DNA of 64,000 nucleotides from Thermoproteaceae archaeon (GCA_015521775.1 WANN01000034.1:1-64000); one strand, 5' to 3'; shown: positions 17,042 to 25,670, counted from the first letter of the stretch. Translations and numbers: made by a program. Notes: generated from the letters alone by a model not told the origin.

Positions 17042-17139
17042 CCACGTACTGCGCAATGCGCGGCGCCCCAGTAACTGCCTAAATCCCTTTTCGTCTTTCG
17101 AACCATAAGTTTAAATGTGGCGCTGTATCTCCCCCGCAT

Positions 17140-17901
17140 ATGGGAGAACAAGGCCAAACACGCGGCGCTAACCCCCACTCCCTGGACCCGCGCGGCGTTG
17201 CACTTACTGTGGCCGTGGCGCTTGCGGCGGCCGTGGCCCTCCTTGCGGCTTTCCCTCCGCAGGCCGCCGAGCCGCGGTTCAAGCCGTACTGGGTAGACAT
17301 AAACTATACCGAGTACGTGGCTGAGGCTGAGCGCATAGGCATAACGCTCGGCGATGGCGAGGGCAGGACCATGGTGGTGGGCTTTCTGGACACTGAGAAC
17401 AACGTGGTGAATAGGTCCGTCGTGACCAGCATCGTGGAGATGGGGCTCAAGAGGGGATACAAGGTGGTGTTTGTCCCCATGACCAACGATAACCGTACGG
17501 CCAAAACCTACGCACACATAAAATGCGATCCCCAGCTGTTGCTGGGGTTCCTCAGGGGAGCGAACATAAGCGGTGACCTGTGCCCTGAATATGCCGGGTA
17601 CTTCAACGCGACGCCGCAGGGGGAGGCCTTTAGGCTGAGCCTCGAACTGAGACGCGACTACGAACGGTACTCGATTGCCTGTCCCCCAGGCGTGGCGTGC
17701 GTGCCCGCCACGTACAACGTGCCCGACGTGTTGTACGTCTATATTGTCGACGAAAAGGCGTTGGAGGTGCTGGCGTCGAAGTACCCAGAGGAGGTGGCGC
17801 TTGCGCGCAGCGTCCTGTACGAGCCCTATAGGCCCACGGACACCGCGGAGAATTACCTTAGGAAGATTGGAAGCATACTGGACAATCTATCCGCCCAGTA
17901 G
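17140..17901 (+). CDS. Membrane-anchored exported protein of unknown function
   Basis: A 253-residue protein with a charged N terminus and one hydrophobic helix at about residues 20-42, then a soluble domain outside the membrane. It has several N-x-S/T sequons (NYT, NRS, NIS, NAT) and six cysteines placed in pairs, suggesting disulfides in an extracellular domain. ATG 17140 lies about 26 bases after a TATA-like gtttaaat. The alternating strands (RTMVVGFLD, KVVFVPM) suggest an alpha/beta domain, but no family is recognised. It is convergent with the next gene. Confidence 0.6.
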   Translation: MGEQGQTRGANPHSLDPRGVALTVAVALAAAVALLAAFPPQAAEPRFKPYWVDINYTEYVAEAERIGITLGDGEGRTMVVGFLDTENNVVNRSVVTSIVEMGLKRGYKVVFVPMTNDNRTAKTYAHIKCDPQLLLGFLRGANISGDLCPEYAGYFNATPQGEAFRLSLELRRDYERYSIACPPGVACVPATYNVPDVLYVYIVDEKALEVLASKYPEEVALARSVLYEPYRPTDTAENYLRKIGSILDNLSAQ

Positions 17902-18339
17902 GTCGCCTTTGTCCTCGGCGTACGCCCGCTCCATCTTACTGCCCAACACCCTTTCCTCGGCCCTCCAGTACTCGTCCCCAAAGCGCTCCATCGTGCTTGC
18001 GAACGTCTCCACGCCGAAGGGCCGCCCATCGAACAGCCTTATACGCGTCCCCTCTATTATCCAGCCCTCCGCGATGCCGCCGCCGCTCCAATCGTATCTG
18101 GCCACAACCACGTACTTCTTTTCCCCGTCCCCAAACCTCAGCCTCACGAGGACCGCCGCGACGCCGAACTCCTGGAACATCCTCGCCACAAGGTCCCTGT
18201 ACCTCTCGTTGCCCCGGGGATGAGGATAGCGCTCCAGCCACATCAGGTCCGGCCGGGAGAGGTCCGATGAAAGTTCTTCCAGAAGAGCGTCAACCGGTTT
18301 GCCTACCCTGACCACCTCCATGGGTGTAGACAACGCCAT
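17887..18339 (-). CDS. Uncharacterised small soluble protein
   Basis: A 150-residue protein with a mixed alpha/beta pattern, including AAVLVRLRFGDGEKKYVVV and WIIEGTRIRLFDG. No membrane segment, metal motif or known family is evident. The start may be ATG 18339 or ATG 18321. Its 3' end overlaps the end of the convergent exported-protein gene by 15 bases. It is divergent from the metallopeptidase gene. Confidence 0.5.
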   Translation of the reverse strand: MALSTPMEVVRVGKPVDALLEELSSDLSRPDLMWLERYPHPRGNERYRDLVARMFQEFGVAAVLVRLRFGDGEKKYVVVARYDWSGGGIAEGWIIEGTRIRLFDGRPFGVETFASTMERFGDEYWRAEERVLGSKMERAYAEDKGDLLGG

Positions 18340-18409
18340 GTTAATAAGCGTTGGCGTGGGGGGAGCGACATGGCGAAAAGAGATTTATAGTGGTGATTGT
18401 CGGCAAGGG

Positions 18410-19660
18410 ATGGCCAACCCAAAAACCTCGACTGTTCTAACCGTGATCCTTGCAGCGGTCCTGGCACTGGTGATGGGGCTCTACGTCCAGCTCAACGGGG
18501 AGTACAGCGCTGCGGTCTCGCGGTATGAAGCCCTGTACGAGGACTATTCGCAGCTCCAGTCCAGGTACGGCGAGCTCGAGCGGAGCTATTCGAGGCTGGC
18601 CGAGGACTATGACCAGTTAAGGGGCAGGTATGAGGACCTCAAGAAGGACTACGAGGACCTAAGGTACAGGTATGGGGAGCTGAGGCAGAGGTACCTCAAC
18701 CTGTCGCTCAAGCTCAACAGCACGTTAGTGGAGTTGAAGGAGCTGAACTACGTGTATGGGCTACTGGAGCGCAACTATAGCCGCGTGAGGGCCGAGCTGG
18801 ACAGGCTGAGGGCCGAGTACGGGGACTTGGCGAGACGGTATACATCGCTCTCCAGGGACTACGAGACGCTTTCCGCATCGCTTGAAAGGGCCAAGGCCCT
18901 CATAGATGAGCTGTCCAGCCTAGTGGACCTTGCGTGGCCACTGTACGACGAGGAGCTCATAACCGGGGGATTCAACCTCGCGTACCTGTCCCCGAGTTCC
19001 CGGGACCTTTACCCCTTCTACGAGTGGCTGTCGGACATAGGGTGGTACGACGCATACGTGTCGGTCCTTAACTCCACGCTCAAGGTACCGTATAGGGTAG
19101 GCGTACTGTTCGCGGAGTGCGGCGTCGAGAACGCGTTCTACAGCGCCGAATACAGGGCCATAATAATGTGCTACGATCTCGCACGTAGGTTCTATGGGCT
19201 CTTCGTCGACGGCGCTGGACTGAGCGAGGAGGACGTCGCTGAGGCTGTCCTCGGATCCCTCGACTTCGTATTTTTCCATGAGTTGGCCCATGCGCTGATA
19301 GACATATACGACCTGCCGATAACCGGCAGGGAGGAGGACGCCGCTGACCAGTTCGCCACGCTCATACTACTTGAGGCCGAACGCGTCGACGCGCTGATCT
19401 ACACCTCGCTGTGGTTCCTCCTGGAGGGCGACAGGTACCTCTCCGACCTGTACGAAATACCGTTCTGGGACGAGCACTCGTTGGAGCCGCAGCGCTACTA
19501 CAATATAGTGTGTTGGATATATGGGAGCGACCCCGGCTCGTACGAGTGGATAGCGGACGCGCTGGGCCTTCCGGGCGAGAGGGCGGGGAGATGCAGCGAC
19601 GAGTACGGCCAGTTCTACGAGTCGTGGAACGTGCTCATAGCGCCCTACGTTGTAGGATAG
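18410..19660 (+). CDS. Membrane-anchored coiled-coil metallopeptidase (DUF4344-like)
   Basis: A 416-residue protein. One N-terminal membrane helix (about residues 8-25) is followed by a long coiled coil (about 30-170) built from heptad-like repeats such as RYEDLKKDYEDL and RYGELRQRYLNL. The C-terminal domain has HELAHALID near residue 288, followed by the GREEDAADQF motif that supplies a further acidic ligand. This HExxH plus DAAD arrangement is that of the DUF4344 putative zinc peptidases. It should face outside, held at a distance from the membrane by the coiled coil. ATG 18410 is set by a TATA-like atttatag 26 bases upstream. Confidence 0.75.
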   Translation: MANPKTSTVLTVILAAVLALVMGLYVQLNGEYSAAVSRYEALYEDYSQLQSRYGELERSYSRLAEDYDQLRGRYEDLKKDYEDLRYRYGELRQRYLNLSLKLNSTLVELKELNYVYGLLERNYSRVRAELDRLRAEYGDLARRYTSLSRDYETLSASLERAKALIDELSSLVDLAWPLYDEELITGGFNLAYLSPSSRDLYPFYEWLSDIGWYDAYVSVLNSTLKVPYRVGVLFAECGVENAFYSAEYRAIIMCYDLARRFYGLFVDGAGLSEEDVAEAVLGSLDFVFFHELAHALIDIYDLPITGREEDAADQFATLILLEAERVDALIYTSLWFLLEGDRYLSDLYEIPFWDEHSLEPQRYYNIVCWIYGSDPGSYEWIADALGLPGERAGRCSDEYGQFYESWNVLIAPYVVG

Positions 19661-19735
19661 TAGGCCCATAGCTATAGGCCCATCGGCCTCCCACGTGGAA
19701 CCCAATGCGTATATTCCCACCTCTACGACCCATAA

Positions 19736-20542
19736 ATGCATGAGGGCAACCCATGGTTCGCGTTTATTGCCGGCGTAGTTGGCGGCCTCGTCGGCCCCAT
19801 GATTGGGGTGGGCGGAGGCGTGATAGTCGTGCCCATGCTCACGCTTGTTGGCGGTGAGGACTTTCGCGTGGCCGTTGCCGCAAGCCTCTTCTCGGTGCTC
19901 GTGGCCTCGATTACGGCCACCGTGAACTACATGAGGCAGCGGGTGCTGGTGCCGCGCCTTGCCGCGATGCTCGTGCCGCTTCCAGTGGCAGCGGCCGTGT
20001 TGACTCCCCTGGCGGTCGTAAGGGTGCAGAGCGGCCTGGTTGAGCTTGCGTTCGCCGGGTACCTGTACCTTGTCGCCTACATCATGGGGACTGGGCGGGC
20101 AGGGGGGAGGCGGTGCCCGGGCGACTACGCGTACCTCGAGCCGGACATCGGCGGCATGGCCAGGTTCGGGGTCTGCTGGGGCCTGGCCCCCATGGCGCTC
20201 ATGGCAGTCAGCGGGGCAGCGTCCGCGGCCTTCGGCGTGGGGGGAGGGGTGCTCTTCATGCCGGTAATGGTCATGCTCATGGGGATTCCCTTCAGGGTCG
20301 CCGCTGCCACAAGCATGATGGCGGTGCTGCCCACCGCGGCAATGGGAACTGCGGCTTACGCAGCGCTGGGCCTGCTGGACATCGTGCTGGCCCTCCAGAT
20401 AGCGGCGGGCTCCCTTCTCGGCTCGTACGTGTCTACACGGTACATCGCGAGGAGGCTGAGGGCTGGGGCCCTCAGGAACGTATTCCGCATATACATGGCG
20501 CTGGCCGGCACAGCCTACATAGTACGCAACGTGGCCATATGA
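19736..20542 (+). CDS. TauE/SafE family sulfite exporter-like transporter
   Basis: A 268-residue, eight-helix membrane protein. The two internally repeated glycine motifs GPMIGVGGGVIVVP and AAFGVGGGVLFMP, each at the start of a half, define the TauE/SafE fold. Members move organosulfur anions, sulfite or sulfoacetate. ATG 19736 lies about 26 bases after a TATA-like gtatattc. The substrate here is not known. Confidence 0.85.
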   Translation: MHEGNPWFAFIAGVVGGLVGPMIGVGGGVIVVPMLTLVGGEDFRVAVAASLFSVLVASITATVNYMRQRVLVPRLAAMLVPLPVAAAVLTPLAVVRVQSGLVELAFAGYLYLVAYIMGTGRAGGRRCPGDYAYLEPDIGGMARFGVCWGLAPMALMAVSGAASAAFGVGGGVLFMPVMVMLMGIPFRVAAATSMMAVLPTAAMGTAAYAALGLLDIVLALQIAAGSLLGSYVSTRYIARRLRAGALRNVFRIYMALAGTAYIVRNVAI

Positions 20543-20543
20543 G

Positions 20544-20756
20544 CTATCCCTGCGTTTCTGGGGCGCACCGTTTCGGGTACATGCCCATGGCGAGGAGCAT
20601 GAGGCCGACGGGGCCCACGACGTCCCATGGAATCTCAACGCCGCACAGCATGAGGGCGCCCAGGACACGAAAAGGGCCCAAGGCCCAGCATGAATACATG
20701 ACGCAGTGCTTGGGGCGGCCAACCTGCGTCTGGCAGTCCCCGGCCCTTCCCCCCAT
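20544..20756 (-). CDS. Small two-helix membrane protein (DUF2892-like), doubtful
   Basis: A possible 70-residue protein convergent with the TauE gene. Its second half has two short hydrophobic helices (PFRVLGALMLCG and VGPVGLMLLAMG) ending in a Tyr-Pro-Lys-Arg-Cys tail, which resembles the short DUF2892/YgaP membrane domain often found near sulfur-handling genes. The first 25 residues look random, so the true start may be internal. Support is limited to the hydrophobic pattern and position. Confidence 0.35.
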   Translation of the reverse strand: MGGRAGDCQTQVGRPKHCVMYSCWALGPFRVLGALMLCGVEIPWDVVGPVGLMLLAMGMYPKRCAPETQG

Positions 20757-20880
20757 CAGCGTCAGCTATGAAGCCCACGCCCATGCCTATTATGACCCCA
20801 GCCCCCGGCTAGTCGAGGAGCGTGCCCATGCCGAGCCCGAGGAACATGAAGGCTATGAAAAACTTCCCGCTGTCGGCCAT
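20752..20880 (-). pseudogene. Small membrane protein gene with an in-frame stop
   Basis: From ATG 20880 the minus strand encodes a hydrophobic helix ending GLGMGTLLD, then a TAG at 20811-20809. The same frame continues with PGAGVIIGMGVGFIADA, a second Gly-rich helix of the sort found in short archaeal membrane proteins. The two helices look like one protein split by a nonsense mutation. A 23-residue product or readthrough cannot be ruled out. Confidence 0.4.
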
Positions 20881-20950
20881 ACACATATGGCGGTATAAAA
20901 TGTGAAGACGCGGCCTCGATATGGTTATATGTAACTGGGCCTCCTAGATA

Positions 20951-21661
20951 ATGGCCATCAACGTGGTGGGACTCCACAAGCGCATCGGCGGCAGGGAAGT
21001 GCTGAGGGACATCACCTTCAGCGTTGGGGCTGGCCAGATATATGGACTTGTGGGGCCCAACGGCGCTGGGAAGACCACCACGTTGAGGGCCGTGGTGGGC
21101 CTCGTGAGGCCAGATGGGGGTAAGGTTGAGGTGCTCGGCGTCGACGTGACCGATAGGCGGTTCGACCATGTGAGGCGCGACGTCGCCTACCTACCTGAGG
21201 AGGTTATGCCGTACGATAACCTGACGGGCCGCGAGTTCGTGGAGTTCATTCACGGGCTGTACGGCAGGGACAACGTGGAGGAGGCCCTCGAGATCTCGGG
21301 CCTCGGCGGGAGGGCTGGGGACAAGGTCAAGACGTATAGCAGGGGCATGAAGAGGAGGCTCCTCGTAGCCACGCTGCTGGCCCTGAGGACGAGGGTGCTC
21401 GTGCTCGACGAGCCTACCGCCGGCGTGGATGTGAGCCACGCCGTGGCGTTGAGGGAGGCCATACGCAGCCATGTGGAGGCCTACCGCGTCGCCGTGCTGC
21501 TTTCCAGCCACAACATGCTCGAGGTCGGTTATCTGTGCGATTCCGTCGGCATGGTCTCCGACGGCAGGATCATAGTGGAGGGTGCCCCCAGCGACCTGGA
21601 GGCCAGGTTCGGCGCACGTAACCTCGAGGAGGCCTTCGTCAAGGCGCTGCGATGGGCCTGA
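20951..21661 (+). CDS. ABC transporter ATPase (ABC-2 exporter type)
   Basis: A 236-residue ATPase with Walker A GPNGAGKTT near residue 36, signature YSRGMKRR near 132, Walker B VLVLDEP and the H-loop His in SSHN. It is the energy subunit for the permease encoded next, whose start overlaps its end by ten bases. ATG 20951 lies about 26 bases after a TATA-like gttatatg. Confidence 0.9.
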   Translation: MAINVVGLHKRIGGREVLRDITFSVGAGQIYGLVGPNGAGKTTTLRAVVGLVRPDGGKVEVLGVDVTDRRFDHVRRDVAYLPEEVMPYDNLTGREFVEFIHGLYGRDNVEEALEISGLGGRAGDKVKTYSRGMKRRLLVATLLALRTRVLVLDEPTAGVDVSHAVALREAIRSHVEAYRVAVLLSSHNMLEVGYLCDSVGMVSDGRIIVEGAPSDLEARFGARNLEEAFVKALRWA

Positions 21662-22869
21662 CCGCCATTCTAGTGCTAAAGGACGTCAGGGAGGCGCTGA
21701 GGGACAGGAGGGTGCTTGGAAGCATACTTATACCGGCCGTCATACTCCCCGTCATAGCGCTGGGCATTTCGGCCGGCGGGGGCCCATTAAACAACGTGGA
21801 GGGGGCCGCCATCGCCGTCGTCAACATGGACGCCGGCGCGTTGGGAAGCGAGGTCGAGCGGAGCCTCGCCCGGCGCGGGGCCGACCCGGCTAGGGGCGAC
21901 CCGTTAAGGCTGCTGGAAAGGTACGGCGCCGTGATATACATCCCGCGGAACTTCACCGAGGGCATCATTAGGGGCGAGGGGGCCGCCATACGCCTCTACG
22001 TGAAGTACCGGGGGGTCCTTGCGGCCGGGAGGTACAGGGACGTGGAGGGCCTCATAAGAGGCGTAACGTCCACGGTGCTTTCGGAGCGCGTGGGCGCCGT
22101 TTCCCTGGAGGACGCCCTTAGGATCGAGGTGGGGATACTCCTGGAGGACAGGGTGCTCGGGGAGGACGAAGTGGGCGCCTTGATAGGCGCCTCAGCGCTG
22201 GGCTTCTTCATAGTGCTCTTCGCGTCCGTGGCCCTCTCGGCGAGCATAGCCGTTGCTGTGGGCACCGAGAAGGAGAAGAGGATGCTCGAGCTTCTCCTCG
22301 CCGCCCCAGTGTCCTTCGGCCGCCTCATAGTGGCCAAGACGGCGAGCTCCATAATTCTCGCCGCCATGCAGCTGGGAGCCATTGGGGCCGGCTTCGGGAT
22401 ATATGTGGTCACCCTCCTGCCAGCCCTCGCAGGCGGCTCCACGGGGGGTGTGCCGGAAGTCGCAGACGGCCTCCAGGGCATCGTGGGGGCGCTGGTCCAC
22501 GTGGTCGTCGTGACCGTGCCGCTGGTGTTGTTGACGGTCGCCATATCGCTCCTAGTGGCACTACGCGCGGAGGACCTGAGGACCGCGCAGATGACGGTCC
22601 CAAACACGGTCTTCCTCCTGGTCTTCCCCGCGTTCCTCCTATATTTCGCCCCGCCCGAGGCGTTGGGCAATGCGGCGTACCTGTACCCGTACGCCCACCC
22701 GTTTCTAGTACCCCTAAAGGTCTTCGGCGGCGACCCTAACTTCACGGCCCTTGCGCTCGCCCTAGACTCCGCGCTGGCAGTACTGGCGTTCGTGGGGCTG
22801 GGCAGATACATGAACGCCGAGAGGATAATAATAGGCGTGCGGCGCGGCAGACGTAGGGAGGGGGCGTGA
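21652..22869 (+). CDS. ABC-2 type permease (NatB-like)
   Basis: A 405-residue membrane protein. One N-terminal helix (residues 24-42), an extracytoplasmic domain of about 130 residues and then five to six helices from about 178 are the layout of NatB-like ABC-2 permeases. The motif GTEKEKRMLELLLAAPVS is typical of this family and precedes the helix bundle. It forms an exporter with the preceding ATPase. Substrates known for relatives include sodium ions, drugs and peptides; none can be assigned here. Confidence 0.85.
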   Translation: MGLTAILVLKDVREALRDRRVLGSILIPAVILPVIALGISAGGGPLNNVEGAAIAVVNMDAGALGSEVERSLARRGADPARGDPLRLLERYGAVIYIPRNFTEGIIRGEGAAIRLYVKYRGVLAAGRYRDVEGLIRGVTSTVLSERVGAVSLEDALRIEVGILLEDRVLGEDEVGALIGASALGFFIVLFASVALSASIAVAVGTEKEKRMLELLLAAPVSFGRLIVAKTASSIILAAMQLGAIGAGFGIYVVTLLPALAGGSTGGVPEVADGLQGIVGALVHVVVVTVPLVLLTVAISLLVALRAEDLRTAQMTVPNTVFLLVFPAFLLYFAPPEALGNAAYLYPYAHPFLVPLKVFGGDPNFTALALALDSALAVLAFVGLGRYMNAERIIIGVRRGRRREGA

Positions 22870-22933
22870 CGGAGCGGCGAACGCGCAATAGTAGAGGCGT
22901 ATTACGTTTGGCCCAAAACCCGAAGAATCTGGG

Positions 22934-23039
22934 TGGTCGGGCCGCCGGGATTTGAACCCGGGACCTGCCGGTGACTGTCGCCGCTGTACGAGCGGCGGCT
23001 GACTACAGCCGGCCGCTCTGACCGCTGAGCTACGGCCCG
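22934..23039 (-). tRNA. tRNA-Tyr (GTA) with a canonical intron
   Basis: Acceptor CGGGCCG pairs with CGGCCCG, with C1-G72 as in tRNA-Tyr; A73 and CCA are encoded. The anticodon stem GCCGG/CCGGC closes only if a 30-nt intron at 22973-23002 is removed between positions 37 and 38; the anticodon GTA is at 23006-23004. The T arm CCGGG-TTCAAAT-CCCGG is uninterrupted. A TATA-like tttttaagg lies about 27 bases upstream on the minus strand. Confidence 0.93.
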
Positions 23040-23062
23040 CCCCGGAATAGGTCCTCAACGCC

Positions 23063-24190
23063 TTAAAAATTTTGTCTGTCCCTTATCGCCGTCAGCGGGG
23101 CCAACGCGGCTAGCGGCATAGCCAGCGACACGGCCAGAGCCGTGCTGGGGCCCACCTCGAGCATGAGCACCGCGGTCATGTAGGGGGATGCCAGCCCGCT
23201 GAGTTGCCATGCGGTGTTGGCTATTGCCGTAGCCGTGGCGAGCACCCTCCCGTCGAACAGCCTTGTGAGGGCCGTGGATATGAGCGGGGTGGACGCGAAG
23301 CGGGCCAGCCCGAGACATGCGGCAAGCGGGTAGGAGTACGGCTCTACGGGGAGGAACGCTATGAGCATGCCGGCCGCCGCATATGCCACCATGTCTAGGC
23401 GGAGCAGCCGGATGGGGTCCCGCCGGGACGCGGCAAGCCCGGCCAGCGGCATGACCGCGAGCCCGGCCGCCGTGAATATGGCCATGGCCAGGGCCGCGTT
23501 TGTCCCATTGACGTCGAGGTGGTAGTACAGCCAGTACACTATGGCCCAGTTGGCGTACAGCACGAAAAAGCCGGCCAGCGAGACCAGTAGGATGTTGCGC
23601 TCTGTAAGGAGCCTCTTCAGGTCGGCCATGCCGAGCCCCGCGTTGCCCCCTCCGTGCCTGAGGAGCGCCAGATCGGCCAAGCCTATCGCGCTGGTGAAGG
23701 CCCCAACCGCGTAGAAGGGCACGTCCAGCCCGGCTTCGGCCAGAGGCGGGACCAGCAGTGCGGCCAGCCCGAAGGGGATGGCCCACGCCGTGCCGAATAT
23801 GCCCATGGCTAGGCCGACCTCCCCTCCATACGCCATGCGCAGTAGCTTGACCGAGGGGCCATACACAAATCCGGAGAAGAATCCCACTGACGCCGAGAGT
23901 GTGGGCCACCAGGCCGTGTCGATAAGTGGGAAAAGGGCGTTGAGGAGCCCCGCCAACGCGAGGCCGAGCCCCATTGGGACCCGCGGCGAGTAGCGGTCCG
24001 CGGCTATGCCGCCCACCACCTGCGCGGCGACATACCCGGCGAAGTACAGGGAGCCCACAGCCCCCACTACCTCCTCGCCGATGCCCGCATCGACGAGGAA
24101 GGGCACTAGGGGGCCCCAGAAGACGCGCAGCATGAGCGATGCGGTGAAGGAGGCCGTGGAGAGGGCCAGTGCAGTTGCCTTGCCAGTCAC
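23063..24190 (-). CDS. Major facilitator superfamily transporter
   Basis: A 375-residue, twelve-helix carrier. The loop 2-3 motif appears as GGIAADRYSPRVPM and similar spacing recurs in the second half. GTG 24190 is used because a TATA-like gatataaat lies about 26 bases upstream; the open frame runs to TTG 24205. The ligand is unknown. It is divergent from a 69-residue gene that shares the promoter region. Confidence 0.82.
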   Translation of the reverse strand: MTGKATALALSTASFTASLMLRVFWGPLVPFLVDAGIGEEVVGAVGSLYFAGYVAAQVVGGIAADRYSPRVPMGLGLALAGLLNALFPLIDTAWWPTLSASVGFFSGFVYGPSVKLLRMAYGGEVGLAMGIFGTAWAIPFGLAALLVPPLAEAGLDVPFYAVGAFTSAIGLADLALLRHGGGNAGLGMADLKRLLTERNILLVSLAGFFVLYANWAIVYWLYYHLDVNGTNAALAMAIFTAAGLAVMPLAGLAASRRDPIRLLRLDMVAYAAAGMLIAFLPVEPYSYPLAACLGLARFASTPLISTALTRLFDGRVLATATAIANTAWQLSGLASPYMTAVLMLEVGPSTALAVSLAMPLAALAPLTAIRDRQNF

Positions 24191-24206
24191 TTGCCCCAGA
24201 CCCAAC

Positions 24207-24220
24207 CAATTTATATCCGT
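24207..24220. promoter_or_regulatory. Shared TATA region of divergent MFS and small-protein genes
   Basis: The AT-rich element ccaatttatatccg lies about 26 bases from the GTG starts on both strands (24190 minus and 24236 plus). It can therefore serve as TATA box in both directions. Confidence 0.45.
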
Positions 24221-24235
24221 GGCACTGGTCCAGAC

Positions 24236-24445
24236 GTGAGGATCGGCGAGAGGGAGGTCCGCACAGGGCGCCGCAGGGACCCCACGGGCAGCTACGTAGT
24301 GGTCATGGGGAGGACAGCATGGAGGGCCCTAAGCGTTGAGGCTGAGGCGGCTGGGGACGTGTACGTCTACAGGGCCAAGTCCTGGAGAGACGTGCAACGA
24401 CTGCTCAGGCGTGCCCGGGCGCTTGGCCTGGACGTGGTAGAGTAA
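24236..24445 (+). CDS. Small basic protein of unknown function
   Basis: A 69-residue protein from GTG 24236, placed by the shared TATA element. It contains a strand-helix-strand-helix pattern (SYVVVMGRTAWRAL, DVYVYRAKSWRDVQRLLRRARALGLDVVE) with many Arg. No family is recognised. It is followed at 23 bases by the copper-chaperone-like gene and may be in its operon. Confidence 0.5.
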   Translation: MRIGEREVRTGRRRDPTGSYVVVMGRTAWRALSVEAEAAGDVYVYRAKSWRDVQRLLRRARALGLDVVE

Positions 24446-24468
24446 AGCATTAAGCCTAATGGGGTCCC

Positions 24469-24885
24469 ATGGCCATGCGTTGGCTCGTCGCGGTCCTCGC
24501 AATAGCCGCCACTGCGGTCCTGATATACCTCTTCGCGGCCTTCCCCTACGTGACGGACGCGGAGGTGATCGTAACGGCGCCTGACGTCGGGATGCTGTCC
24601 TTCACGCTGGTCAACCCGTCCATACGTACGGTGTGCCTTACGGAGGTCGAGGTGATGGAGCCGACTGGGGTCAAGGCGGAGCTCCACGTGACTGAGATCC
24701 GCGACGGCGTGGTCACCATGAAGCCCGTCGATAAGGTATGCGCGCCGCCGCTGGGCAGGGTGAGGCTGGGCCACATGGGGTACCACGTCATGTTGATGGG
24801 GCCCCTAAACAGTAGCAGGTACGCCTTCCTGTTGAGACTCGACTCGACCACGCTGACCATCACTGTGGAGACACAGAGGCGGTGA
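24469..24885 (+). CDS. Membrane-anchored PCu(A)C-like copper chaperone
   Basis: A 138-residue protein with one N-terminal membrane helix (about 5-27) and a single beta-sandwich domain outside. The pattern ELHVTEIRDG-VTMKPVDKV and GYHVMLMG matches the H(M)x10Mx21HxM copper(I)-binding motif of PCu(A)C proteins: His and Met early, then His and Met in YHVMLM. Such proteins carry copper to cytochrome oxidase and other sites. Two Cys (in VCLTE and KVCAPP) could form a disulfide. It is about 14 kb from the copper ATPase and YHS genes of this window. Confidence 0.7.
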   Translation: MAMRWLVAVLAIAATAVLIYLFAAFPYVTDAEVIVTAPDVGMLSFTLVNPSIRTVCLTEVEVMEPTGVKAELHVTEIRDGVVTMKPVDKVCAPPLGRVRLGHMGYHVMLMGPLNSSRYAFLLRLDSTTLTITVETQRR

Positions 24886-24950
24886 AGGCCGAGCCGCGTC
24901 AATACGCGGCCCAAAGACTATACGGCAGGTCCGCCATAACAATTATTTAC

Positions 24951-25670
24951 ATGTGGCCCAGAGGGCTTGTGGGGCTGAGAGACGAGTTTCTGCGCCTTTT
25001 GAGGGAGGACGAGGAGTTTAGGCTGGCCGTAGCGGGCCTGCTAGGCCTCAGCGAAATTCTGCAGGAGCTGAGGAAGCTGAGGGAAGACCTCAGCCGCAGC
25101 CTGAGACTAGAGGAGCGGCGGTTGAAGAGGCACGAGCGGCGGTGGCGCGAAGAAGAGGAAAGGTGGAAAACGTGGTACGAGACATGGCGCAAGTTCCTCG
25201 AGGAGCACGAGCGGCGGTGGCGCGAAGAAGAGGAAAGGTGGAAAACGTGGTACGAGACATGGCGCAAGTTCCTCGAGGATTATTTTGCCTTTAGGGAGGA
25301 CGTGTTGAGGAGGCTCTCGAGGCTCGAGGAGAGCCATGGCGCCGCCGTGGAGGCGCAGTTCTCAAGGTACGTATGGGAAGATATACGCGATGCTGTTTTG
25401 GCGTCCGGGGAAACAGTGGTTAGGCGTATGAGGAACGCAGACTTCGACGGTGTGGACATAGACCTTCTTGTGGAGACGGAGAACAGGGCGTTCGTAGTAG
25501 AGGTTAAGACCAAGCCACGCGTAGATGACGTCGGGACGCTTCTCGTGAAGGCCGAGATAGTGAGGGAGAAGCTGGGCAAGCCCGTGGTACCCGTACTCAC
25601 AGGCGCCCTAATCGGGAAGGAGGTCGAGGCATTTGCACGCGGCAAGGGCGTCCTCGTATATTCCTACTAG
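24951..25670 (+). CDS. Coiled-coil protein with PD-(D/E)XK nuclease-like domain (DUF3782-like)
   Basis: A 239-residue protein from ATG 24951. The first 125 residues are highly charged helix, including two identical 25-residue units (HERRWREEEERW...RKFLE). The C-terminal domain has Asp in DGVDIDLLV followed by VVEVKTK, the D...ExK motif of the PD-(D/E)XK fold. Proteins of this build, often called DUF3782, are common in Crenarchaeota; their substrate is unknown. It ends about 90 bp before the tRNA-Leu locus. Confidence 0.65.
   Translation: MWPRGLVGLRDEFLRLLREDEEFRLAVAGLLGLSEILQELRKLREDLSRSLRLEERRLKRHERRWREEEERWKTWYETWRKFLEEHERRWREEEERWKTWYETWRKFLEDYFAFREDVLRRLSRLEESHGAAVEAQFSRYVWEDIRDAVLASGETVVRRMRNADFDGVDIDLLVETENRAFVVEVKTKPRVDDVGTLLVKAEIVREKLGKPVVPVLTGALIGKEVEAFARGKGVLVYSY
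25131..25280 (+). repeat. 75-bp tandem duplication inside the coiled-coil gene
   Basis: Two adjacent copies, 25131-25205 and 25206-25280, match at 74 of 75 positions. Each adds 25 residues in frame. The near-identity points to a recent slippage or unequal crossover that lengthened the coiled coil. Confidence 0.95.

Noticed and set aside
20544-20880. One long membrane gene spanning 20544-20880
   Set aside because: The two hydrophobic parts are in different frames and the upper one has a TAG; joining them would need two changes.
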